From contig JABMNQ010000105.1 in NCBI GenBank assembly GCA_013204495.1, forward strand, positions 1 to 10,487: DNA of 10,487 bases. The letters run 5' to 3'. The stretch is from Candidatus Pelagibacter sp. (GTDB lineage Bacteria; Pseudomonadota; Alphaproteobacteria; Pelagibacterales; Pelagibacteraceae). This document shows, piece by piece, positions 1-6,234 of the stretch; position 1 is the stretch's first letter, and each line of letters opens with the position of its first letter. Below the pieces are notes generated by a model. That model saw only the letters and a program-made list of their open reading frames with translations, did not search any database and was not told the origin of the DNA. A program made the translations under genes and the position numbers.

Positions 1-672
1 CAAGATTTTGCATTTAATGAAATGTATTTACATTTAGAAAAAAACTATTGTGAAGAATGCATTGAGTATGTTGTCTCGATGATGATGGAACCCTTTGATG
101 ATATCGTTACACCTTTAATTCAAGAGATGAGCTCTGAAGAAGAAAAATACTTTAATATACCTACAGAAAGGACAGTTGCAGATCTTAAAGTCATTCTTGA
201 AAATAAATATTCAGAAATATTAAACATAGATTTCTCTAAAAAAGAAAATAATCTTAACTTTTGGTTTATTTCAAAAAATAAAGAAGAACCAAGACTAGCA
301 AATCGATTTGATGAAATGGGTGCCGAGTTAGAGCAGCCTCTAGCAATAGCAAGAGATATTAAAAAACTTTATGATTTATTGTCAGTATCTAAAAATAGTT
401 GGACCATTGCTAAATTTTTATCAACTAATAATGAACTGAGACATGTGGTGAGAAGAGCATTTATTGTTGAGAAATTTCCTTATTCAGAAATACAAGATAA
501 CACTATTGGCCGTGAAATAATGCCTATTGATATGCTGAGACTAAAGTTATCATTTTTTGGAGCCTTAAAATTTGATCCAAGGTCAGATAAATGGTTAAGA
601 ATATGTATGTTTCAAGGAGCTCCCTTGCCGGAGCAATTAAAAAATTACGATGAGTATTGGGTTTATAATTAA
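1..672 (+). CDS. Hypothetical protein, 5'-truncated by the window edge
   Basis: The frame is open from base 1; the first in-window ATG is at 22, but the codons before it are also open, so the true start probably lies upstream. The visible 223 codons end at TAA 670-672. I do not recognise the family. The protein is soluble-looking, acidic in its first half and without clear membrane segments. It has a CxxC pair (CEEC, near the ATG at 22) and a more basic C-terminal half with a RHVVRRAF stretch and a GREIMPIDMLRL stretch. It lies 5 bases upstream of the DUF3726 gene on the same strand, so the two are probably cotranscribed and may share a function. Codon use matches the neighbours. It is probably a real gene because of its length and its tight spacing to a conserved gene; its function is unknown. 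Confidence 0.75.
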   Translation, partial: QDFAFNEMYLHLEKNYCEECIEYVVSMMMEPFDDIVTPLIQEMSSEEEKYFNIPTERTVADLKVILENKYSEILNIDFSKKENNLNFWFISKNKEEPRLANRFDEMGAELEQPLAIARDIKKLYDLLSVSKNSWTIAKFLSTNNELRHVVRRAFIVEKFPYSEIQDNTIGREIMPIDMLRLKLSFFGALKFDPRSDKWLRICMFQGAPLPEQLKNYDEYWVYN

Positions 673-677
673 ATAAG

Positions 678-1289
678 ATGAAATCATTAAGTGAAATAGA
701 AACAGTTTCCAAAAGAGCAAGTAGAGCCGCTGGTTACTCTTGGGGTGTTGCTGAGGAGGTGGCAAAAAATATAAGACTACTTGAAATTTTTAACTTACCT
801 GGAATTAAAAACTTAAATAGTTTTTTTAAGAAAAAAAAAGAATTAAGATTGGAGAATATAAGCCTGATCAATAAAGACAATGAAGCTAATAAAAACGGAT
901 ATTGTCCAATAATTGCTGGTTTAAACTGCTTAGATCAGATTAGAACTTTAGAAGATTTAAATGAAATAACTTTTAAAAAAATTGCATATCCATTACTTTT
1001 TTTACCCTTTATTAGTAGGGCATCTGAGGTAATTGGTAAAAGAATATTTTTAAAAATGGACGATAGAGAGTTTTTATTAAACTTTAATAACAATATTTAT
1101 TCCAATCATACAAAAAATGAAATTATTGAATCTGCTGAAAATATTTATTTAAAGGTTTTGGAAAATCAAGATTCGTTTGAGGAAAAAGAATGGAATGAAC
1201 TTTACAAACTTTCAGAAGAAACCTTTGTTGAAGAAAATGAAAGCTTAAAGCAAGGTGGAGCTGGCGCTGGTCTTACAGATAATGACTAA
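678..1289 (+). CDS. DUF3726 family protein
   Basis: This 203-residue protein opens with a signature I associate with DUF3726: SLSEIETVSKRASRAAGYSW at residues 3-22, followed by GVAEEVAKNIRLLE (23-36). The family is typical of alphaproteobacteria such as roseobacters, and no biochemical function is known to me. The rest is lysine- and asparagine-rich, with a CPIIAGLNCLDQI stretch (about 75-87) and a tail ending GGAGAGLTDND. There are no convincing membrane segments or metal motifs. The start is the ATG 5 bases after the preceding stop; no strong Shine-Dalgarno sequence is visible. Its stop overlaps the next start (ATGACTAA, 1282-1289), which suggests translational coupling to the small CxxC protein. 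The family call comes from the N-terminal pattern only, as recalled from memory. Confidence 0.72.
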   Translation: MKSLSEIETVSKRASRAAGYSWGVAEEVAKNIRLLEIFNLPGIKNLNSFFKKKKELRLENISLINKDNEANKNGYCPIIAGLNCLDQIRTLEDLNEITFKKIAYPLLFLPFISRASEVIGKRIFLKMDDREFLLNFNNNIYSNHTKNEIIESAENIYLKVLENQDSFEEKEWNELYKLSEETFVEENESLKQGGAGAGLTDND

Positions 1290-1452
1290 AGATTTTGATG
1301 ATCAAATAAATGATAATGAAGAAATTCTTCAATTAGATGATTTCTGTGAAGAGTGTAAAAAAGAAGACCCAAGTGTTTCTCAAAATTTAATTTTAACAGG
1401 ATTTAAAACCTGCAACTCTTGTAAACTTTCAAAAACTATATTTCCAATTTAA
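1282..1452 (+). CDS. Small protein with two CxxC pairs (possible zinc ribbon)
   Basis: This is a 56-residue acidic protein. The ATG at 1282 overlaps the DUF3726 stop by 8 bases (ATGACTAA), the usual signature of a coupled downstream gene. A longer version starting at GTG 1255 is possible but would add residues read out of the DUF3726 frame, so the ATG is preferred. The sequence shows CEEC at residues 22-25 and CNSC at 44-47, spaced like a minimal four-cysteine zinc-binding fold. The N-terminal 20 residues are rich in D and E. I do not recognise a named family. The stop codon overlaps the end of the convergent Yip1-like gene by 4 bases. Being third in the operon, it may assist the DUF3726 protein or the upstream protein, but this is inference only. 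Confidence 0.65.
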   Translation: MTKDFDDQINDNEEILQLDDFCEECKKEDPSVSQNLILTGFKTCNSCKLSKTIFPI

Positions 1453-1994
1453 CTAACGTTACTTATTGGTAGAACATTCATCTTGCTCATTACAAAAGAT
1501 ATTGAAAGAAAAGCAATTATTAAAAAAGCTAAAAAGACTATGCCAAATGATTTAAAATTCGACTTTAAATTTAAAACTTGTTTTGTTGAAATGATTAATC
1601 CAGCAAAAATCCAGAACTGAGTTAGAAATATTATCGGTATCATTAAATCTGGTGTTACAGCGAAAAATCTTAAAAGGCCTGGTGCATGAGCAAACCCTAC
1701 GGCTGTTAATACTTTTATAAATGAAACTTTTGTTTCTTTGTCTGGAAATAATTTTACACCAATAACGTAGATAAAAAGTCCCCATACAAACCAAGTAAGA
1801 ATGGCAGTTAAACCAGACATTGCAACTGCAGTTTTGATGATAGTATTTGCAGCAACCGCACCGGCTAGCCCATCTAATATCATTATAAGGCCTGCAAAGT
1901 ATATTGCAGCTTCACCAAAGTTCTTATTATCTTTGTAAAGAGATTTATCTAATTTAATAGACCGAACAATTATATTTAAAAATTGACCAAACAT
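1449..1994 (-). CDS. Yip1-domain integral membrane protein
   Basis: This 181-residue protein is strongly hydrophobic, with about five membrane segments at roughly residues 28-52, 56-80, 90-110, 117-137 and 149-170. The short polar N-terminus, the GLAGAVAAN segment and the WFVWGLFIYVIGVKLF helix followed by a loop and AVGFAHAPGLLRFF match the pattern of bacterial YIP1 family proteins, where a Gx(A/Y)xxP motif sits before a later helix. The role of bacterial Yip1 proteins is unclear; they are inner-membrane proteins. The start is ATG 1992-1994, two bases before which ends the small membrane peptide gene, so the two form a probable operon. It converges tail to tail with the CxxC gene. Confidence 0.72.
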   Translation of the reverse strand: MFGQFLNIIVRSIKLDKSLYKDNKNFGEAAIYFAGLIMILDGLAGAVAANTIIKTAVAMSGLTAILTWFVWGLFIYVIGVKLFPDKETKVSFIKVLTAVGFAHAPGLLRFFAVTPDLMIPIIFLTQFWIFAGLIISTKQVLNLKSNFKSFGIVFLAFLIIAFLSISFVMSKMNVLPISNVS

Positions 1995-1997
1995 TAT

Positions 1998-2105
1998 TTA
2001 TTTTTTTTTACTATTTTTCTGTGCTTTATAGGAAACAAATAGTGGAAAGAGTATTAAAGCAATTACTATTATTATGCAAACAGCTATTAGGAATGTTTTT
2101 GTCAT
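1998..2105 (-). CDS. 35-residue single-pass membrane peptide
   Basis: A short frame runs from ATG 2103-2105 to TAA 1998-2000 and encodes about 35 residues. It has a short charged N-terminus (MTKT), one uninterrupted hydrophobic helix of about 20 residues (FLIAVCIIIVIALILFPLFV) and a basic tail (SYKAQKNSKKK). This is the classic architecture of a small single-pass inner-membrane protein with a cytoplasmic lysine-rich tail. The gene ends 3 bases before the ATG of the Yip1-like gene (TAAATAATG), so cotranscription is likely. A purine-rich stretch (GTGAGAA) lies 6 bases upstream of the start as a weak ribosome binding site. No homolog is recognised. The coding call rests on the clean topology and the operon-like spacing. 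Confidence 0.5.
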   Translation of the reverse strand: MTKTFLIAVCIIIVIALILFPLFVSYKAQKNSKKK

Positions 2106-2451
2106 TATAAATTCTCACTTTAAGTCTATATATTAATAATAATTTATCAATAATGAGTTTAATATTAGCTTGCTACTATTTGAAACCTGTTAAATTTGCT
2201 TTTAAATTTATATCAAGAGGTGAGACAGAATACGCAATGAGCTTAGATGGATCAGAGGATCTTAAAAAAGGATTTGATGTCTCTAAAAATATTAATGGCT
2301 TTGATCTAATCAATCATTTAATGAAACTTCTGATCGGGAAGCTAAAGTTTCTCTATCTAGTGTGTTTTAAGTAAATAGTAATATTTCTTGAGAGGGGTAT
2401 TAATTCTTTATAATAGAGAGGGGAATTTATCCCCTCTCTATAAAAATTGAT
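2106..2451. other. Intergenic stretch with doubtful 73-codon frame (2153-2374, plus)
   Basis: This is the longest stretch without a confident gene. One plus-strand frame (ATG 2153 to TAA 2372-2374) could encode 73 residues, but its ends look unlike a protein: the first 20 residues and the last 15 are hydrophobic runs of no recognisable type. The middle is more protein-like (RGETEYAMSLDGSEDLKKGF, residues 22-41). Near 2318 a change of frame would continue as SDREAKVSLSSVF and also stop near 2370, so a frameshifted relic is possible. There is no Shine-Dalgarno sequence and the upstream bases are plain AT-rich. I see no RNA gene here. The 3' end holds the hairpin annotated separately. Confidence 0.3.
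2413..2441 (-). terminator. Hairpin downstream of the demethylase operon
   Basis: This is a perfect 12-bp stem closing a 5-base loop: ATAGAGAGGGGA (2413-2424) pairs with TCCCCTCTCTAT (2430-2441). It begins 10 bases beyond the stop codon of the minus-strand demethylase gene, so it most likely ends that transcript. In this AT-rich context such a G+C-rich stem is conspicuous. Neither side has a long T tract (TTATAA follows on the minus strand, TAAAAATT on the plus strand), so it may work as a weak intrinsic terminator or as a 3'-end protecting structure. A second copy of one arm (GAGAGGGG, 2390-2397) lies beyond it. Confidence 0.65.
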
Positions 2452-3810
2452 TTAACCTTTAACGACTTCTCTAGTGTTTGCGTTAAACGATTCTGTAAAT
2501 GGAATATCCACTACCACAGCATCAACAGGTGTTCCTGGTGTGTCAGAATATTTAGCAGGTAAATGAACTTTGTACTTAGTTCCAACTTTACCTTTTGGGA
2601 AACCATTAGCATTTAATGTTCCATCAAATGGCACATATCCCATTGCAATATTTTGACCTTTTTCAGGGTGATACCAGGGTGATGTGATAAATCCTACAGG
2701 ATCTCCACCACTCTCAGGTGACACTAACCAAAAGTCAGGAGCATATTCTTCAATTGGTTTTCCACCCAACTCAAGACCTACTAACTGAAGTTTGTAAGGT
2801 TTTTTACCATCCTTAAGCTCTGCACCCATTTTCTCTAGTGCAGCTTTTCCAACATAGTCAGCTTTTTTATTCCACTCACCTTTACCAGCTAATGAAACTT
2901 GGTAACCAAGGTTACACTGAAAAGGGTTGTGTTGTTGATCCATATCTTGTCCCCAAGAAAGAATTCCAGCTTGAATTCTTCTGTGGTGAGCAGGAGCGAT
3001 AACCATTAGGCTATGTTTTTTACCAGCAGCAAGTACAGCATTCCACATATCATCAGCATATTTAGTTGCTTCTCTTAAGTAGATTTCATATCCAGCTTCA
3101 CCTGAGAAACCAGATTGTGAAATAACACAACTTCTGCCGCCAACATTTGCTTCAGCTAAACCATAGAAAGGCAAGTTATCTAGATCAACTTGATCACCAA
3201 TAAGATCCTTCATTAAAGCTTTTGATTTAGGTCCTTGAATTTGTACCGGACAAACGTCAATTTCTTCAATTGTACAATCAAATCTTCCATCAGCGTTAAC
3301 ACCTTGAAGATACATTCCAATATCAGAGTCTGATAGTGAGAACCAAAATTCATCTTTTGAAATTCTAAGAAGAATAGGATCATTTAAAACTCCTCCATAA
3401 GCATTACATAAAATTACGTATCTTGCTCTCATTGGTGAGATTTTAGTTGCATCTCTAGTTATCACGTAGTCAGTAAACTTTTCTGCATCCGGACCCTTAA
3501 CTCTAATTTGTCTTTCAACAGCAACGTTCCACATAGTAACGTGATTTTTAATTGCTTCGTATTCTTTCATCGCTCCACCATCTTCAGGTTTTACATAACC
3601 TCTTGGGTGATAAATACGATTGTAGACAGTTGCTCTCCAACAACCTGCTTGCATTGATAAATGCCAATACGGAGATTTTCTTACCCTTGTTGAAATTAAC
3701 AGTTCAACTTTTGTAGGGCCACTTTGTCTTAAGTTGTATGGTACTTCACGATCTGATTGATCAACTGAAGTCACATGATTTAGCTTAGTATAGTCAAATT
3801 CATTAGACAT
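2452..3810 (-). CDS. DmdA-like THF-dependent demethylase/methyltransferase (GcvT fold)
   Basis: This is a 452-residue member of the aminomethyltransferase (GcvT/DmdA/LigM) family, whose members transfer a methyl or methylene group from a small substrate to tetrahydrofolate. The N-terminal GcvT domain spans about residues 40-310. It includes RVRKSPYW (42-49), MWNVAVERQIRVKGPDA (93-109), GGVLNDPILL (139-148, D144 at the position of the conserved folate-site Asp), FWFSLSDSD (155-163), VQIQGPKS (189-196), SGFSGEAGYEIY (233-244) and GQDMDQQHNPFQCNLGY (287-303). A C-terminal barrel-like domain follows (about 340-440, GFITSPWYHP at 373-382). These blocks resemble DMSP demethylase DmdA, but DmdA is about 370 residues. 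This protein has about 38 extra N-terminal residues and a longer C-terminal half, so the substrate is not assured. It overlaps the MTHFR-like gene by 8 bases, which fits recycling of 5-methyl-THF. The substrate is unknown. Confidence 0.85.
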   Translation of the reverse strand: MSNEFDYTKLNHVTSVDQSDREVPYNLRQSGPTKVELLISTRVRKSPYWHLSMQAGCWRATVYNRIYHPRGYVKPEDGGAMKEYEAIKNHVTMWNVAVERQIRVKGPDAEKFTDYVITRDATKISPMRARYVILCNAYGGVLNDPILLRISKDEFWFSLSDSDIGMYLQGVNADGRFDCTIEEIDVCPVQIQGPKSKALMKDLIGDQVDLDNLPFYGLAEANVGGRSCVISQSGFSGEAGYEIYLREATKYADDMWNAVLAAGKKHSLMVIAPAHHRRIQAGILSWGQDMDQQHNPFQCNLGYQVSLAGKGEWNKKADYVGKAALEKMGAELKDGKKPYKLQLVGLELGGKPIEEYAPDFWLVSPESGGDPVGFITSPWYHPEKGQNIAMGYVPFDGTLNANGFPKGKVGTKYKVHLPAKYSDTPGTPVDAVVVDIPFTESFNANTREVVKG

Positions 3811-4567
3811 AACCGTTCTCCTTCAACCACTTGTTTGTTTCCTTCAAGCCGCCGAATGTATAAATGTGGAAGTTACCCGTGAACTCTTTCACTTTCCCAA
3901 TTAAATCATTAGGGTCTTTAGGTTTCAATAAATCTAATGCCTTACTAAAATTAGACTTAAGAAAATTTATAGAATTTTTCGCCCCGACTATATTAGCAAA
4001 CTTAATCAAGCTAGTTATTTTCATTGGCCCAGTAATTCCTACATGCACTGGTACTGACTGCTTAGAAATGAAATCTACGATAGGTTGACTGTCTAGTAAC
4101 CACTGGGTCACTATATAGTCGGCGTAAGGTTTTTTATTCATCATAGCTTTTTCTAATTCTTTATCGGAAATATCCTGACTTCCTTCTGGATGTCCTGCTA
4201 TTCCTATTTTAATTCCATCAAAAAACCCTGTTTCTAAAATTTGAATTGAACTATCAAATTTGCCAATCGGATCTCTACTACCACCAATTACTAAAGCTTG
4301 TTTTGCACCCACATCTTTACATCTTGCGATATAATCTTTTAGTTGTGCTTCATCTAAGATTGATCTTGCCGGAAAATGAGGAACTGGATTAAATCCCTTT
4401 TTAACCAAATCACCTGATTTTGTTGCAGTTTCTTTATAATCTCCACCTGGTAGCATAGTTACATAAACATCTTTAACGGGGGGCAATGTATCTAGATCAG
4501 TGTGAGGTCCAACCTCAAGGGAAAAATTCATTTTGCCGATCATTAGCTTTTTTGTAAAAGCTGTCAA
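3803..4567 (-). CDS. Short methylenetetrahydrofolate reductase-like protein
   Basis: This 254-residue flavoprotein-type TIM barrel interconverts 5,10-methylene-THF and 5-methyl-THF. Numbered from the TTG start, FSLEVGPH (15-22) carries Glu18 at the catalytic Glu position of E. coli MetF. Next are FNPVPHFPAR (59-68), LVIGGSRDP (92-100), IAGHPEGSQDIS (123-134), YIVTQWLLD (151-159, Gln155 at the substrate-binding Gln) and VHVGITGPMKITSLIKFA (174-191). It belongs to the shorter variant found beside GcvT-type demethylases in marine alphaproteobacteria, not to canonical MetF (about 290 residues). Directly upstream of and overlapping the demethylase gene, it probably oxidises the 5-methyl-THF made there. 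The start is uncertain: TTG 4565-4567 has no clear ribosome site, and in-frame ATGs at 4543 and 4531 would shorten it by 8 or 12 residues. Confidence 0.85.
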   Translation of the reverse strand: MTAFTKKLMIGKMNFSLEVGPHTDLDTLPPVKDVYVTMLPGGDYKETATKSGDLVKKGFNPVPHFPARSILDEAQLKDYIARCKDVGAKQALVIGGSRDPIGKFDSSIQILETGFFDGIKIGIAGHPEGSQDISDKELEKAMMNKKPYADYIVTQWLLDSQPIVDFISKQSVPVHVGITGPMKITSLIKFANIVGAKNSINFLKSNFSKALDLLKPKDPNDLIGKVKEFTGNFHIYTFGGLKETNKWLKENGYV

Positions 4568-4631
4568 AGAAATTCATCTTGTGGATAAAGATATTTGTTG
4601 CCAAAAATTGAGCCGGTGATAATTTTTTTTA
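4568..4631. promoter_or_regulatory. Divergent promoter region between MTHFR-like and Rieske genes
   Basis: These 64 bases separate two divergent operons and must hold both promoters. For the plus strand, TTGCCA (4598-4603) and TAATTT (4620-4625), spaced by 16 bases, are a possible -35/-10 pair; transcription would then begin at about the Rieske ATG. For the minus strand, TTGGCA (complement of 4599-4604) and a weak CAAGAT 17 bases downstream are candidates. GGTGA (4615-4619) may serve as a distant ribosome site for the Rieske gene. These are pattern matches only. A shared regulator site is plausible because of the divergent layout, but I see no clear operator palindrome. Confidence 0.35.
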
Positions 4632-5825
4632 ATGATTAAAAATGCCAAAAACCCTGAACTATCAGAGATCTTAGACCTAGATAAAATTAAGGTTGTTGGG
4701 AACTCAATTGAGGAGGCCCACGGTCTACCAAACGAGTGCTACACAAGCTCAGACTATTTAATGTTCGAAAGAGAGAGGATTTTCAAGGATAAATGGACAG
4801 TGATTGGAGTTGGAAGCTCTGTGCCAAACTCAGGGGATGTTGTACCATGTAACTTGTTAGGTATTCCATTAATCATAATTAGAGATAAAGAGAAAAAAAT
4901 TAGAGTATTTCACAATGTTTGTAGTCATAGAGGATTTAAGCTCATAGATGAGCCTTGCTCTTTAAAAAATGTTTTAAGATGCCCTTATCACTCATGGTCT
5001 TATGATTTTGATGGAAAATTAGTTGCAACACCCCATATAGGTGGATTGAATGTTCATGAGACAGAAAAATTTGATAAATCAACAAGTGGCTTAAAAGAAG
5101 TGAGAAGCAAGGTATGGATGGATATTATATTCATTAATATCAATAATAATGAATTAGAATTTGAGGAGTATATCAAACCTCTTGAAGAAAGATGGTCAAA
5201 ATTTATATCTAAGGAAGATCAAAACTTACTTAAACACTCAAAAGATCACGGATATTTTAGCCTAGATGTTAAATGTAATTGGAAATTTGCAATAGAAAAT
5301 TATTGTGAAAGTTATCATTTACCGTGGATACACCCAGAATTAAATAAAGTTTCAAATATTAGTGATCACTACCATATCCAAGGTTTACCCAATAGATTTG
5401 CTGGCCAAGGAACCAATAAATATAATCAACCTGTTAAAGGCAAGAAAAGTTTTAATAATTTTCCAAATTGGCCAAAAGATTTAGAAAAAAAAGCAGAATA
5501 CATTGCTCTTTTCCCCAATGTAATGATTGGTTTGCATATAGATCACTTTTATATTTTTTGGTTGGAGCCAAAGTCTACAAATGAAACTAAAGAACACTTA
5601 ATGATGTATTATGTTGGCGAAGAAAGTGCGAATGGAATTGAATTTTCAGAAATGAGAAAACATAACTCAACATTTTGGAAAGAGGTAATGATTGAGGATA
5701 TAAAAGCCATTGAAGGAATGCAAGAAGGTAGAAATTCACCAGTATATAATGGTGGAAATTTTTCACCCATAATGGATAACCCAACTCACCAATTTCATAA
5801 ATGGGTAGCAGAAAATTTAATCTAA
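4632..5825 (+). CDS. Rieske non-heme iron oxygenase, alpha-subunit type
   Basis: This is a 397-residue ring-hydroxylating-type oxygenase. The Rieske [2Fe-2S] ligands are C97-x-H99 (CSHRGF) and C117-x-x-H120 (CPYHSW). The catalytic domain shows CNWKFAIENYCESYHLPWIH (215-234), giving iron ligands H229 and H234. The third ligand is D356 in IEDIKAIEGMQEGRNSP (354-370). The ExYHxxxxHP arrangement and the EGxQxGRNSP ending resemble oxygenases that N-demethylate or hydroxylate quaternary amines (glycine betaine, stachydrine and carnitine types) more than aromatic dioxygenases, so a methylated osmolyte is a reasonable guess for the substrate. No reductase or ferredoxin gene lies nearby, so electrons must come from elsewhere. 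It begins the plus-strand run of seven genes and is divergent from the C1 operon. The substrate is inferred, not shown. Confidence 0.88.
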   Translation: MIKNAKNPELSEILDLDKIKVVGNSIEEAHGLPNECYTSSDYLMFERERIFKDKWTVIGVGSSVPNSGDVVPCNLLGIPLIIIRDKEKKIRVFHNVCSHRGFKLIDEPCSLKNVLRCPYHSWSYDFDGKLVATPHIGGLNVHETEKFDKSTSGLKEVRSKVWMDIIFININNNELEFEEYIKPLEERWSKFISKEDQNLLKHSKDHGYFSLDVKCNWKFAIENYCESYHLPWIHPELNKVSNISDHYHIQGLPNRFAGQGTNKYNQPVKGKKSFNNFPNWPKDLEKKAEYIALFPNVMIGLHIDHFYIFWLEPKSTNETKEHLMMYYVGEESANGIEFSEMRKHNSTFWKEVMIEDIKAIEGMQEGRNSPVYNGGNFSPIMDNPTHQFHKWVAENLI

Positions 5826-5826
5826 A

Positions 5827-6234
5827 ATGAAAATAATATTAATAATGGGCCTTCCAGGATCTGGCAAAACAACATTAGCAAATGAACTTGCACCCATATT
5901 AAATGCCAAAAGACTTAATGCTGATGAAGTTAGAAAGGAAGCAAATGATTGGGATTTTTCTGAAGAAGGCAGAACAAGACAAGCCAAAAGAATGGCAGAT
6001 TTTGCAAAAAAATTAAAAGATGATGGAAGTTATGTTGTAGCTGATTTTATTTGTCCAACACCTAAAGCAAGAAACTTATTTCCAGCAGATTATATTGTTT
6101 GGGTAGATACAATAAAAGAAGGACGTTTTGACGATACTAACAAAATGTTTGTAAAACCTGAAAAATTTGATTATCAGGTTACAACTCAAGATGCTAAACA
6201 TTGGGCACCAATAATACTAAAGGAGATAAAATAA
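5827..6234 (+). CDS. Small P-loop kinase, adenylylsulfate kinase-like
   Basis: This 135-residue kinase has a perfect Walker A motif, GLPGSGKTT (8-16). NADEVRKEANDWDFSEEGR (31-49) corresponds to the substrate loop and the DGDxVR segment of APS kinase, and VVADFICPTPKAR (70-82) corresponds to the FISPxR segment of CysC. The end (VWVDTIKEGRFDDTNKMF, 91-108, then FDYQVTT) matches the closing beta strand of the family. True CysC is about 200 residues. This version is short and replaces the CPLEVCExRD stretch, so phosphorylation of APS should not be assumed. The ATG follows the Rieske stop after one base, and its stop overlaps the nucleotidyltransferase ATG (TAATG). The pairing suggests a phosphorylate-then-nucleotidylate sequence on one small substrate. 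No ATP-sulfurylase gene is visible here. Confidence 0.75.
   Translation: MKIILIMGLPGSGKTTLANELAPILNAKRLNADEVRKEANDWDFSEEGRTRQAKRMADFAKKLKDDGSYVVADFICPTPKARNLFPADYIVWVDTIKEGRFDDTNKMFVKPEKFDYQVTTQDAKHWAPIILKEIK

Noticed and set aside
1440..1475. CCAAT/ATTGG inverted repeat at the convergent gene ends as a terminator
   Set aside because: Only five base pairs around a 16-base interior, with no T tract; too weak to support.
1552..1794. Minus-strand 80-codon frame inside the Yip1-like gene
   Set aside because: It lies wholly within a clear membrane-protein gene on the same strand in another frame and has an implausible, arginine/cysteine-rich composition.
2452..3810. Naming the protein dmdA outright
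   Set aside because: The blocks are similar, but the length (452 versus about 370 residues), the extra N-terminus and the longer C-terminal half make DMSP specificity unsafe without a phylogeny.
3864..4088. Plus-strand 74-codon frame opposite the MTHFR-like gene
   Set aside because: It is antisense to a region with clear MTHFR motifs; no ribosome site or family pattern.
6201..6233. Longer start for the nucleotidyltransferase at 6201
   Set aside because: The strong AGGAG at 6221-6225 sits correctly for the ATG at 6234, and the extra residues would be read out of the kinase gene's frame.
5827..6234. Naming the kinase cysC and assigning it to sulfate assimilation
   Set aside because: It is much shorter than CysC, lacks the usual CPLEVC-type stretch, and has no ATP-sulfurylase or PAPS reductase beside it.
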